This document shows, piece by piece, positions 1 through 7,160 of a stretch of 28,100 nucleotides of DNA. Made by a program: the position numbers and the translations under genes. Location of the stretch: positions 1-28,100 of the forward strand of contig CABSMC010000030.1 of NCBI GenBank assembly GCA_902478715.1, read 5' to 3'. The notes beneath the pieces were generated by a model. That model did not search any database. It was not told the DNA's origin and worked only from the letters and a program-made list of their open reading frames with translations. The stretch is from an uncultured Adlercreutzia sp. (lineage in GTDB: Bacteria; Actinomycetota; Coriobacteriia; Coriobacteriales; Eggerthellaceae). How positions within the stretch are numbered: the stretch's first letter is position 1; each line of letters begins with the position of its first letter.

Positions 1-115
1 ACATAGGTCGGTACCATCCCGGCATCGTTGCTGCTGAAGTGGAAGCTGATTCTTATGGGCCGCGTTCTCCGCGGGGCGATCAGAGGTCTGCGCGCACCCC
101 CTCCCGGCCCCTTCG

Positions 116-439
116 CTACTCGTCCAACACCGAACGGTAGAAGCAGGTTCGCTCTCCCGTGTGGCAGGCAGGGCCGGCCGGATGCACCAGCGCGAGCAGG
201 GTATCGGCGTCGCAGTCGTAGCGCAGATCCACCAGCTTCTGGGTGTTGCCGCTGGTGGCGCCCTTGTGCCACAGCTCGCGCCGACTGCGGCTCCAGAACA
301 CGGTTTCGCCGCGCTCCAGCGTGAGCGCCAGCGACTCGGCGCTCATCCACGCCATCATGAGCACCTCGTCCGTATCGACGTCCTGCACAATGCAGGGAAT
401 GAGCCCCGCCTCGTTGTACTTCAGCTCGGGAAGATCCAC
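116..439 (-). CDS. hisI: Phosphoribosyl-AMP cyclohydrolase HisI
   Basis: Opens the adenine ring of phosphoribosyl-AMP, the third step of histidine synthesis, in the cytoplasm. The 107-residue protein has the usual length of a stand-alone HisI. Visible family motifs are W-HKGATSGN (57-65), the acidic metal site D75-C-D77-A-D79, and the zinc cysteines C92 (GPACHTG) and C99. The GTG start is set by an AAGGAGGA site that overlaps the stop of the upstream HTH gene, so the two are probably co-translated. Odd point: it lies about 2.6 kb from hisF, cut off from the rest of the operon by an accessory block. No HisE domain is attached and no hisE is seen; it could lie beyond the left edge. The 115 bases left of the gene hold only a short GC-rich hairpin and no gene I can support. 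Confidence 0.96.
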   Translation of the reverse strand: MDLPELKYNEAGLIPCIVQDVDTDEVLMMAWMSAESLALTLERGETVFWSRSRRELWHKGATSGNTQKLVDLRYDCDADTLLALVHPAGPACHTGERTCFYRSVLDE

Positions 440-448
440 CTCTCCTCC

Positions 449-742
449 TTAGGGCAGCGTGACGAGCATGACCTTGATGTCGGCTTTGCGGAAAGCCGGG
501 CGCATGTACTCGGGATCGCACAGCTCGGGCAGCACCTGCTGCAGGGCGAGGAAGATATCGGCGGAGGGCGCGCGCGAGGCGTCCTCCAGCGCGTAAATCG
601 TGCGCTCCGAGATCTTCATGCCCGTCTTCTCCTCCACCGCATCGGTGAGCTTCTTGCCCCGCGAGTACCCGTTGGCCAGCCGCGCCGCCTTCAGCAACGT
701 CCCGTAGGCCTCCCAATCGATAACGCTGTTCTCCTTAGCCAT
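449..742 (-). CDS. Small helix-turn-helix (XRE-like) protein
   Basis: A 97-residue putative DNA-binding protein of unknown target. Residues about 15-65 look like a lambda-repressor/XRE-type fold: the LLKAARLANGYSRGKKL segment resembles helix 1-2, and ISERTIYALEDASRAPS resembles the recognition helix followed by the usual R/N-x-P turn. Residues 71-97 form a short tail ending in a hydrophobic KVMLVTLP. It is divergent from the toxin-antitoxin pair at 847-1465 and shares its AT-rich control region. Its stop codon overlaps the hisI Shine-Dalgarno site with 9 bases between the genes, so hisI transcription probably depends on this gene's promoter. It could be an autoregulator of the accessory block. 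The function is inferred from fold resemblance only. Confidence 0.7.
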   Translation of the reverse strand: MAKENSVIDWEAYGTLLKAARLANGYSRGKKLTDAVEEKTGMKISERTIYALEDASRAPSADIFLALQQVLPELCDPEYMRPAFRKADIKVMLVTLP

Positions 743-754
743 TCAAATCTCCTA

Positions 755-807
755 TTGCACTATAGTTCGTAACCTGCTAAAGTGATAGTTGCATTATAGT
801 ACATGAC
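755..807. promoter_or_regulatory. Divergent control region with two direct repeats
   Basis: The AT-rich 104-base gap between the HTH gene (minus) and the toxin gene (plus) holds two imperfect 19-base direct repeats at 755-773 and 789-807. They share TTGCA, TATAGT and an AAC/GAC end; the first contains the perfect palindrome ACTATAGT (759-766). Such repeats are typical operators for HTH antitoxins that repress their own operon. A possible -35/-10 pair on the plus strand is TTGCAA (809-814) and TATAAA (832-837), 17 bases apart. It runs into the AAGGAG ribosome site at 836-841, so the real toxin promoter may be further upstream. The operator role is inferred. Confidence 0.5.
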
Positions 808-846
808 ATTGCAAAGACATACCATATATGATATAAAGGAGCAGAA

Positions 847-1194
847 ATGTTCGAGATCGAGTTCTATCGCACCAGAGAGGGCTCTTGCCCTATGGAATCC
901 TTTCTCGATTCACTCGACCAGAGAATGGCGATCAAGGCCCTCCAGGAACTGACGCTTCTGTCGGAGAAAGGCACCGATTTGAGAGAGCCCCATTCCAAGT
1001 CGCTCGGCGAGGGCTTGTTCGAGTTGCGCATCAAAATCGGTTCGAGCATTTCACGATGCTTCTACTTCTTTCGAAGAGGCCGGAAGATCATCGTCACCAA
1101 CGGTTTCGTGAAGAAGTCGCAGCGAACCCCGCCGAGAGAACTCAAGCGAGCGCGACTTTTCAAAAAAGATTGGGAGGAACGCTATGGCGACTAA
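847..1194 (+). CDS. HigB/RelE-type toxin, Gp49-like family
   Basis: Predicted mRNA-interferase toxin of a type II toxin-antitoxin pair that would act on ribosome-bound mRNA. The 115-residue length fits the phage Gp49-like (PF05973) HigB group. Family features seen: the PHSKSLGEGLFELRIK block (48-63, with R61), the SRCFYFF strand (69-75, with R70), the GFVKKSQRTPPRELKRA block (86-102) and a basic C-terminal helix. Toxin-first order followed by an HTH antitoxin is the classic higBA arrangement. The antitoxin start lies inside the toxin's 3' end (11-base overlap). ATG is preceded by AAGGAG at 836-841. Whether the toxin is active cannot be seen from sequence. Confidence 0.85.
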   Translation: MFEIEFYRTREGSCPMESFLDSLDQRMAIKALQELTLLSEKGTDLREPHSKSLGEGLFELRIKIGSSISRCFYFFRRGRKIIVTNGFVKKSQRTPPRELKRARLFKKDWEERYGD

Positions 1195-1465
1195 TGACGT
1201 TCAGCGCTACATCGAGCAGCGGAGCCAGCGCGACGAAGCATTCGCCCAAGCCTGGGAGGACGCCAAGCCTGAGTACGAAATCATGAAGCTCATTGTCGAA
1301 GGACGCCAAAGCTGTGGCCTCAGCCAACAAGAAGTAGCTGACCGCTGCGGCATGAAACAATCCAACATAAGTCGGCTCGAGAACGGAAACGGCAACCCCA
1401 CTATTTCGACGTTGCAAAAACTCGCTCACTGCTTCGGGAAGAAGCTCGAGATTCGGTTCGTTTAA
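1184..1465 (+). CDS. HigA-type HTH antitoxin
   Basis: Predicted antitoxin that neutralises the upstream HigB-like toxin and represses the operon. The 93-residue protein has an N-terminal helical part (1-30) and an XRE helix-turn-helix at about 32-88. The scanning helix is LSQQEVADRCG, the recognition helix MKQSNISRLENG, and NPTISTLQKLAHCFGKKLEI closes the domain. This pattern is standard for antitoxins paired with Gp49-like toxins. The ATG lies within the toxin gene and is served by GGGAGG at 1172-1177, so toxin and antitoxin are translationally linked. Likely operators are the direct repeats at 755-807. The following 251 bases have no gene and no convincing terminator; a weak 5-bp hairpin sits at 1508-1521. 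Confidence 0.88.
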   Translation: MATNDVQRYIEQRSQRDEAFAQAWEDAKPEYEIMKLIVEGRQSCGLSQQEVADRCGMKQSNISRLENGNGNPTISTLQKLAHCFGKKLEIRFV

Positions 1466-1605
1466 GCCGAGCCGTCCGCTTATTTCAATGCTCTGTACGT
1501 GATGCGAACGAGAGCGCTCGTCGGTTCCCATTCTCCTTTCTCAAATCGAGAATCAGCACTAACGGTTACCCGCGCTACGCTCCCTTTCTTCAGCTCAAAT
1601 CAATC

Positions 1606-1634
1606 TTGTCATGTCGTATATATCATGATATTCT
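1606..1634 (+). promoter_or_regulatory. Promoter of the lipoprotein gene with a palindrome over the -10
   Basis: TTGTCA (1606-1611) and TATTCT (1629-1634) are 17 bases apart, and TGA directly before the -10 gives an extended -10. The perfect 12-base palindrome ATATCATGATAT (1620-1631) overlaps the -10 and would suit a dimeric regulator. Expected transcription start is near 1641, giving a 5' leader of about 75 bases to the ATG at 1717. The surrounding 1590-1700 stretch is markedly AT-rich. Confidence 0.5.
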
Positions 1635-1716
1635 CTTTGCTCATATAACTAGTAGCATAACGTAATATATGCGTGTACTTATTCGTGCATACAGATTATG
1701 TTAAGGAGGATCTTCT

Positions 1717-2898
1717 ATGGGGTTGCCGATTAACCGTTCAGCTGGAGCGATTGCAGGTGTTTCGCTATTGGGACTACTCTTGAGCATATCGCTCATCGCA
1801 TGCTCTTCCACCAAAGAGCATGCGATGGAGGAAAATGAGCTTCCAGCAACTTCTAGTATCGACCAAGCTGAGTCTCTCCCCATAGGAGACAACGGACAAA
1901 CTACCACAGTTGAATTATACGGCATCAATGTACCAATAGGCGAAGATTGGCAGAACGATGGTGACAGAGGAACCGACGGCTTGTGGTATGCCTCTGGATA
2001 CAGCTCAAATGCGCAAGTTTGCGTTCAAGAGAACTCGATGGATAATATGCCAATAGAAGAATGCGAACAGTCTTTGGAAGAGTTCTGCGACGGAATACTC
2101 GCGGAATACACGAATCCAGAAGTAAACATCAGTCAAAACATCTGCTCCATTCAGGGTATTAGTTGCAGGATCGCTTCTGCCTCTAATGCAAACATTAATG
2201 GAGATTTATACAACTTATGCATTCTCGTATTGCCCAGTGAGAACAAAATCGTTTCTCTGTTTTATGCGATAGATGCAGCAACTGGAACAGAAGGCTGCTG
2301 GTATCTTGAGAGCCTTGCTCGCCAAACCACATACACTAAAGATGAATTGACTATTATTCAGAACGCAATGCAAGAACGGCGAGAGGAAGAAGAGGCGAAA
2401 GCGAAAACGGAGGCAGAGGAGAAGGCCGCTCGCGAAGCGCTTGCCAACGCTACCCATCCCGCCGGCACGTATAAGGTGGGGGAAGACATACCGGCAGGCG
2501 AGTACAAGCTGGAATCCTCCGGCAAAGGAGGGTATTACTGTGTGTACCCAGATACAAGCAAATCCGAGATTCTTGAAAACGACAATTTCTCCAGTGTAAA
2601 CTATATAAATCTGGAAGATGGTCAGTGCATCGAGCTATCACGTTGTTCCATGGTCGAAATCGCTTATGCCACACCAACAAGCACACCGAGCGGAGACGGG
2701 ATGTACAAAATCGGATTCGACATCCCCGCTGGAGAGTACAAGCTTTCCGCAACCGACGATCGCGGATATTACTGCATCTACGACAATTCCTCTGTCACCC
2801 GCGATATTCAGGAGAATGACAATTTTGAGGGAACGACATATTGCACCGTAAGCAACAGCCAGTATCTCGTCGTCAGCAGAGCAGAAATCATACTTTAG
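1717..2898 (+). CDS. Secreted lipoprotein with two DIPAGEY repeats
   Basis: Predicted membrane-anchored surface lipoprotein of unknown role (393 residues). The signal peptide has a hydrophobic core at 10-27 and lipobox L-I-A-C, with C29 as the lipidated residue. Residues 65-215 form a Cys-containing globular part I do not recognise. Residues 217-246 are a Glu/Lys/Ala-rich predicted coiled coil. Two tandem domains of about 67 residues follow, at 249-316 and 327-393. Each has the order YK-V/I-G-x-D-IPAGEYKL, GYYC-V/I-Y, an ENDNF block, and a final SR. Such repeats are known in cell-surface proteins of Firmicutes and Actinobacteria. The start follows AAGGAGGA at 1701-1708. It is AT-richer than the neighbouring biosynthetic genes, suggesting acquired DNA. 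No partner gene is visible. Confidence 0.85.
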   Translation: MGLPINRSAGAIAGVSLLGLLLSISLIACSSTKEHAMEENELPATSSIDQAESLPIGDNGQTTTVELYGINVPIGEDWQNDGDRGTDGLWYASGYSSNAQVCVQENSMDNMPIEECEQSLEEFCDGILAEYTNPEVNISQNICSIQGISCRIASASNANINGDLYNLCILVLPSENKIVSLFYAIDAATGTEGCWYLESLARQTTYTKDELTIIQNAMQERREEEEAKAKTEAEEKAAREALANATHPAGTYKVGEDIPAGEYKLESSGKGGYYCVYPDTSKSEILENDNFSSVNYINLEDGQCIELSRCSMVEIAYATPTSTPSGDGMYKIGFDIPAGEYKLSATDDRGYYCIYDNSSVTRDIQENDNFEGTTYCTVSNSQYLVVSRAEIIL

Positions 2899-3024
2899 AT
2901 AAATAAAGTAATCTTTGTGCGTGTATAATTCGAAATGGTAAGCAACTATCACATGAAGCGCTGAGGGATCTCGATCTAAATGCGGTCAGAAACCAGTATA
3001 AATCGAAACGGATCTTAAACGCGT

Positions 3025-3789
3025 CTACAGCCGCACGGGGATGCCGGCGTCTCGCATGGATTCCTTCACTTGGCGCACGGTGAGCTCGCCGAAGTGGAAG
3101 ACGCTGGCGGCGAGCACGGCGTCGGCCTCGCCCTCGATGATGCCCTCGGCGAAGTGCTCGAGCTTGCCCACGCCGCCGCTGGCGATGACGGGGATGTCCA
3201 CGGCCCGGGCCACGGAGCGCGTCAAGTGACAGTCGAAGCCGTCGCGGCTGCCGTCGCGATCCATGGAGGTGAGCAGGATCTCCCCCGCCCCGCGCCGAGC
3301 CGCCTCGCGAGCCCATTCGATGGCGTCGATGTGGGTGTTCTTGCGGCCACCGGCCACGTAGACCTCCCACTTGTTGGGATTGCCGGGCACCGCTTTCGCG
3401 TCGATGGCGCACAGAATCGCCTGAGTGCCGAAGGCCCGGGCCGCATCGGTGATGAGCTGAGGGTTCGCCACGGCCGCCGAGTTCACCGACACCTTGTCGG
3501 CGCCGGCGGCGATCATCTTGCGAATATCGGCCACGCTGCGGAAGCCGCCGCCCACGCAGTATGGGAGGTGCAGCTCGGCCGAGGCGTGGCTCGCGAGCTC
3601 CACCGTGGTGGCGCGGTCGTCGCTCGTGGCGGTGATGTCCAAGAAGATCACCTCGTCGGCCTTTTGCTCGTCGTAGGCACGGGCCAGCTCGATGGGGTCG
3701 CCCGCATCGCGCAGCCCCACGAAGTTCACGCCCTTCACGACGCGGCCGTCCTTTACGTCCAGGCAGGGGATTACTCTCTTTGTCAGCAT
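3025..3789 (-). CDS. hisF: Imidazole glycerol phosphate synthase subunit HisF
   Basis: Cyclase subunit of IGP synthase: it joins ammonia from HisH to PRFAR, releasing imidazole-glycerol phosphate and AICAR. The 254-residue (beta/alpha)8 barrel has normal length, with the N-terminal RVIPCLDVKDGRVVKG and catalytic D11 and D130 in their standard positions. Phosphate-binding loops GGGFRS (80-85) and ASGGVGK (near 225) are visible. The ATG follows a GAAGAGAG ribosome site. It is the last gene of the main his block. Unlike the other his genes, which overlap or nearly touch, it is 178 bases from hisA, and that spacer is filled by a large palindrome. The 126 bases between it and the convergent lipoprotein gene hold no clear terminator. 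Confidence 0.97.
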   Translation of the reverse strand: MLTKRVIPCLDVKDGRVVKGVNFVGLRDAGDPIELARAYDEQKADEVIFLDITATSDDRATTVELASHASAELHLPYCVGGGFRSVADIRKMIAAGADKVSVNSAAVANPQLITDAARAFGTQAILCAIDAKAVPGNPNKWEVYVAGGRKNTHIDAIEWAREAARRGAGEILLTSMDRDGSRDGFDCHLTRSVARAVDIPVIASGGVGKLEHFAEGIIEGEADAVLAASVFHFGELTVRQVKESMRDAGIPVRL

Positions 3790-3807
3790 ACTCTCTTCAA
3801 CCCGTCC

Positions 3808-3951
3808 GCCCGGGCGCCGCCGGGTACCTTGCTTCGCTCAGACAGTCCTCGCTGGCATCGAAGGCGTCAAGGCCAACTTCTCCCCTTCCCCTTTGGCCTT
3901 CGATACCATCTGCGGAACTCGCTCGGTCAAGGCATCCGGCGTCGCCCGGGC
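3808..3951. repeat. 144-base imperfect palindrome between hisA and hisF
   Basis: The outer arms 3808-3828 and 3931-3951 (starting and ending GCCCGGGC) pair at 18 Watson-Crick positions plus one wobble of 21 in the minus-strand transcript. An inner pair at 3854-3865 and 3896-3907 (GCATCGAAGG / CCTTCGATAC cores) matches 11 of 12. The segments between these arms are also partly complementary, so the whole unit could fold as one long hairpin. A competing 8-bp stem AAGGCCAA (3869-3876) / TTGGCCTT (3893-3900) shares bases with the inner stem. No reading frame is supported. It resembles a repetitive extragenic palindrome or miniature mobile element; an RNA processing or attenuation role is also possible. 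Confidence 0.7.
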
Positions 3952-3967
3952 TGCTCTTCCTTGCTTG

Positions 3968-4759
3968 CTAGCTTTCCAACTCTTCGATGGTTAGGGGGCG
4001 CTCCTCCTCTTCCAGCTGATCGGACAGATGGAAGGTGCCGTCGCACGCCGCGACGCCGTCGGCCACGGTAAGGGTGCCCTCGTAGATGGCCCGACCGGTA
4101 ATGACGCCCTCCACGGCATCGGCGATGGGAGCCAGCGCCCGGATGTCAGCTGCGGTGGCAATGCCGCCGGAGACGATGACCGGATTGCCGAAGGCGGCGG
4201 CCATCTTCGCGTAGGCGTCGTTCTCCACGCCGGTCTGCATGCCGTCGCGGGCAATGTCGGTGTAGACGAGGTGCTCGTACCCCATCGCCGCCATGCGGCG
4301 GGCCAGGTCGGCGGCGGCCACGCCCGAGTCCTCCGTCCAGCCGGCCACGGCGGCCTCGCCGGCTTTCGCGTCGATGCCGGCAACCAGGGCATCGGGGCCG
4401 AACTTCTCCATGGCGGCCTGGGCGAAATCGGGGTCGCGCACGAGCGCGGTGCCTAGAATAACCCGGGTTGCACCGGCGTCGAGCAGGCGATCGGCGGCCT
4501 CGAGCGAGCGCACGCCGCCGCCTACCTCCACTTTCAGGCTCGTGCGCGCCAAAATCGCGCGCACCACTTCCAGGTTGTCGGGATTGCCGGACTTCGCGCC
4601 ATCCAGATCGACCACATGAAGCCACGTCGCACCGGCCTCCTCGAACAGCTGGGCCTGATACGCCGGATCGTCGTTGTACACGGTGACGGCATCGTAGTCT
4701 CCCTTGGCCAGACGCACCGCGCGCCCGTCCAAAAGATCGATGGCAGGAAGAAGGTACAT
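3968..4759 (-). CDS. hisA: ProFAR isomerase HisA
   Basis: Isomerises ProFAR to PRFAR, the fourth step of histidine synthesis. It is a (beta/alpha)8 barrel with LLPAIDLLDG at the N-terminus (D8 catalytic), AGID (D130, second acid), GGGVRS (80-85), and YTDIARDGMQTG plus VSGGI in the C-terminal half. At 263 residues it is about 20 longer than usual because of an acidic tail (LEEEERPLTIEELES). ATG follows AAAGGAG, which overlaps the end of hisH; the gap is two bases. In many actinobacteria this gene encodes PriA, which also does the TrpF reaction; that possibility is open here. The GMQTGVEND loop departs from the common G-T-L-x-G-P-N form. Confidence 0.95.
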   Translation of the reverse strand: MYLLPAIDLLDGRAVRLAKGDYDAVTVYNDDPAYQAQLFEEAGATWLHVVDLDGAKSGNPDNLEVVRAILARTSLKVEVGGGVRSLEAADRLLDAGATRVILGTALVRDPDFAQAAMEKFGPDALVAGIDAKAGEAAVAGWTEDSGVAAADLARRMAAMGYEHLVYTDIARDGMQTGVENDAYAKMAAAFGNPVIVSGGIATAADIRALAPIADAVEGVITGRAIYEGTLTVADGVAACDGTFHLSDQLEEEERPLTIEELES

Positions 4760-4761
4760 GG

Positions 4762-5466
4762 CTACTCCTTTGACGCGACGGGGTTTTCCGCCACCTTATC
4801 AGCGTGCGCGCTGTCGGCGCGCGCGGCTCGTGCAATGGTTGCGAAGTTGGCAAGCAGGCGCGCGCCCGCATCCGAGCTCTTCTCCGGATGGAACTGCACG
4901 CCGAAGACGGGACGGCCCGGCACCTGCACAGCGCAGGGGAAGGTCACCGAGTGCACCGTCTCGGCAATGGTGGCCGCGCTCGGCGGCGCCACGAAGCTGT
5001 GGGTGAAGTAGAAGAACTCGCCGGGCGCAATTCCGTCGAACAGCGAATTCGGCTCGGAAAACTCCACGGAGTTCCATCCCACATGAGGCACTTTGTAGGC
5101 GCGGCCGGCAGCGTCGGTGCGGGGCATGGCGTCCACCACGCCCTCGATGAAGCCGAGGCCGCGCGGCAGCGGGCCGTCAGCGGGCGCGTGCTCGGTGCCC
5201 GCCTCGAACATGAGGTGCATCCCTAAGCAGATGCCCAAAAACGGCGCACCGCCAGCCACCGCCGCGCGCACCGCCTCCATCTGGCCCATCTCCTCCATGG
5301 ACGCGGCGGCATCGGCGAAGGCTCCCACGCCGGGCAGCACCACGGCGTCGGCCGCGCGGATGACATCCGCCTTATCGGTCACGACGACGTCTGCCCCCGC
5401 GCCTACAAGTCCCCGCTCCACCGAGAGCAGGTTCCCCTTGTGATAGTCGACAATGGCGATGCTCAC
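4762..5466 (-). CDS. hisH: Imidazole glycerol phosphate synthase glutaminase HisH
   Basis: Class I glutamine amidotransferase that feeds ammonia to HisF. The 234-residue protein starts MSIAIVDYHKGNLLSVERGL. Visible are PGVGAF (45-50), the nucleophile elbow GICLGMHLMFEAG with C80, and the H193/E195 pair in GVQFHPEKSS, so the catalytic triad is complete. The residues after about 212 form an Ala-rich tail beyond the usual end. The start is GTG, whose bases overlap the hisB stop (shared GTGA, 4 bases), with an AAGGGGG site just upstream, so translation is coupled to hisB. A reading frame continues far upstream in the same phase, but that part overlies hisB and hisC and is not coding. Confidence 0.96.
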   Translation of the reverse strand: MSIAIVDYHKGNLLSVERGLVGAGADVVVTDKADVIRAADAVVLPGVGAFADAAASMEEMGQMEAVRAAVAGGAPFLGICLGMHLMFEAGTEHAPADGPLPRGLGFIEGVVDAMPRTDAAGRAYKVPHVGWNSVEFSEPNSLFDGIAPGEFFYFTHSFVAPPSAATIAETVHSVTFPCAVQVPGRPVFGVQFHPEKSSDAGARLLANFATIARAARADSAHADKVAENPVASKE

Positions 5467-6053
5467 AGAACCCCCTTCGTGGAAGGAACCGCGCCGCCCA
5501 AGGCCGGGTCGACGGCCACGGCCTGGCGCAGGGCGCGGCCTGCCGCCTTGAAGGCGGCCTCGAAGATGTGGTGCACGTTGTCGCCGGCGAGCTGCCGGAT
5601 GTGCAGGGTGATGCCCGCGTTGGCCGCGAGCGCGATGAAGAACTCCCGGGCGAGCTGGGTGTCGAAATCGCCCACCATGCCGAAAGGCGCCTCCACATCC
5701 CAGTGCAGCTGCCCGCGCCCGGAGATATCCAGGGCCGCCAGCACCAGCGCCTCGTCCATCGGCACGAACGCGCTGCCGAACCGCTCGATGCCGGCCTTCT
5801 CTCCCAAGGCCTCGGCCAAAGCGCGCCCCAGCACGATGCCCGTGTCCTCCACCGTGTGGTGGCCGTCCACATGCAAGTCGCCGCGCACCGACACCTTCAG
5901 ATCGAAACGGCCGTGACGCGCGAAGGCGCACAGCATGTGGTCGAAGAACCCGATGCCGCTTGCCACGTCCGCGCGTCCCGCGCCGTCCAGGTTCACCGTG
6001 ACCTCGATGCGCGTCTCCGCCGTCTCGCGGAGGATGGTGGCCTCTCTCGTCAT
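5463..6053 (-). CDS. hisB: Imidazoleglycerol-phosphate dehydratase HisB
   Basis: Dehydrates imidazole-glycerol phosphate to imidazole-acetol phosphate (step six). The 196-residue length is that of the monofunctional dehydratase; there is no fused histidinol phosphatase, so that step needs a separate gene not seen here. Both metal-binding repeats are intact: GIGFFDHML (33-41) with DGHHTVEDTG, and the second-half NAGITLHI and DNVHHIFEAAFKA. ATG follows GGAAGGAG, 12 bases after the hisC stop. The stop overlaps the hisH start. Confidence 0.97.
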   Translation of the reverse strand: MTREATILRETAETRIEVTVNLDGAGRADVASGIGFFDHMLCAFARHGRFDLKVSVRGDLHVDGHHTVEDTGIVLGRALAEALGEKAGIERFGSAFVPMDEALVLAALDISGRGQLHWDVEAPFGMVGDFDTQLAREFFIALAANAGITLHIRQLAGDNVHHIFEAAFKAAGRALRQAVAVDPALGGAVPSTKGVL

Positions 6054-6065
6054 TGCTCTCCTTCC

Positions 6066-7160
6066 CTATTGCATAGCCCGCGCGCGCCGCTCGCGGCTCT
6101 CGGACAGAAAGTCGCGCAGCCCGCGGATGAACGCGTCGTTCTGCTCCGGCGTGCCGATGGTCGCCCGCAGACAGCCCTCGAGCATGGGGGCGCTGCTGAA
6201 ATCGCGCACGAGCACGCCGCGGTCGTACAGGTACTGCCAGGCCGCCCCGGCATCTTCCATCGAGAACAGAATCCAGTTGGAATCCGACGGGTAGGCGGTC
6301 ACGCCGGGCAGGGTGCGCAGCGCCTCCATGACGCGGCCCCGCTCCTCGATGATCTCGCGGATGCCCGGCTCGAAGCGGGCGCGGTTCTCGAAGACCACCT
6401 CTCCTATGGCCTGGGAGACAGCGTCCACGGAATAGGGCTGGCGCACCTTGCACAGCTCCTCAATGACCGGCGCGTTCGCCAAAACGTAGCCCAGGCGCAC
6501 GCCCGCCAGCGAGAACGCCTTCGAGAACGTGCGCAGGATGGCGAGGTTCTCGTGGGTCGCCAGCAAAGGGCGCACCGTGGCGCGCGAGAACTCGAAGTAG
6601 GCCTCGTCCACCAGCACGAGCGCATCGGTGGCGTCGAGCAGCTCTTCGATGAACGCCGTGGACGCCCTCTGGCCCGTGGGGTTGTTCGGGCTCGTCACGA
6701 TGACGAAATCGATGTCGCCCTTCCCCACGCGCTCAAGCACCGCCGCTTCGTCGATGGAGAAGTCGGCCCGACGCGGCACATCCACGCAGCGGGTGTTCGT
6801 GAGCCGTGCGTTGGCCGCGTACACCGAGAAGGTCGGGGGCAGGTTCAGGAAGCTGCGCCCCGGGCCGCCCCAAGCGAGGGCCACATCGAACAAAAGCTCG
6901 TCGCCGCCGTTGCCCAGAAGGACATTGGCGCGGTCGAGCCCGTTGGCCTCGGCGATGAGATCGCGCAGGCGGTTGGCCAGAGGATCGGGATAGCGGTTCA
7001 GAGGCACCTGGGCAATGCGACGCGCAATGGCGGCGCGCACCTCGGCGTCCACGTCGCGCGGATTCTCGTTGGCCGACAGGTACGCCTCGGCCGGCAGGTA
7101 CTTCGGGTCGTAGGGAACGAGTCCCTCAAGCTGGGGCGCCGACGCGCGAACCTTATTCAC
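6066..7160 (-). CDS. hisC: Histidinol-phosphate aminotransferase HisC
   Basis: PLP-dependent class I/II aminotransferase converting imidazole-acetol phosphate and glutamate to histidinol phosphate. With the GTG start at 7160 the protein is 364 residues, normal for HisC. Visible: SANENP (substrate arm), LLGNGGDELL (cofactor phosphate), TSPNNPTG, LVDEAYFEF (PLP ring-binding Asp/Tyr), and RTFSKAFSLAGVRLGY with the PLP lysine at about K214. The start overlaps the end of hisD by 8 bases, with GAGG at the hisD end as the ribosome site. A longer in-phase frame upstream falls inside hisD and is rejected. Confidence 0.95.
   Translation of the reverse strand: MNKVRASAPQLEGLVPYDPKYLPAEAYLSANENPRDVDAEVRAAIARRIAQVPLNRYPDPLANRLRDLIAEANGLDRANVLLGNGGDELLFDVALAWGGPGRSFLNLPPTFSVYAANARLTNTRCVDVPRRADFSIDEAAVLERVGKGDIDFVIVTSPNNPTGQRASTAFIEELLDATDALVLVDEAYFEFSRATVRPLLATHENLAILRTFSKAFSLAGVRLGYVLANAPVIEELCKVRQPYSVDAVSQAIGEVVFENRARFEPGIREIIEERGRVMEALRTLPGVTAYPSDSNWILFSMEDAGAAWQYLYDRGVLVRDFSSAPMLEGCLRATIGTPEQNDAFIRGLRDFLSESRERRARAMQ

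Noticed and set aside
2923..2930. A TATAAT-like box after the lipoprotein gene
   Set aside because: No acceptable -35 and nothing downstream on that strand but hisF antisense.
5467..6453. Upstream in-phase extension of the hisH frame
   Set aside because: It overlies hisB and hisC on the same strand; HisH homology begins at the GTG at 5466, which has its own ribosome site.
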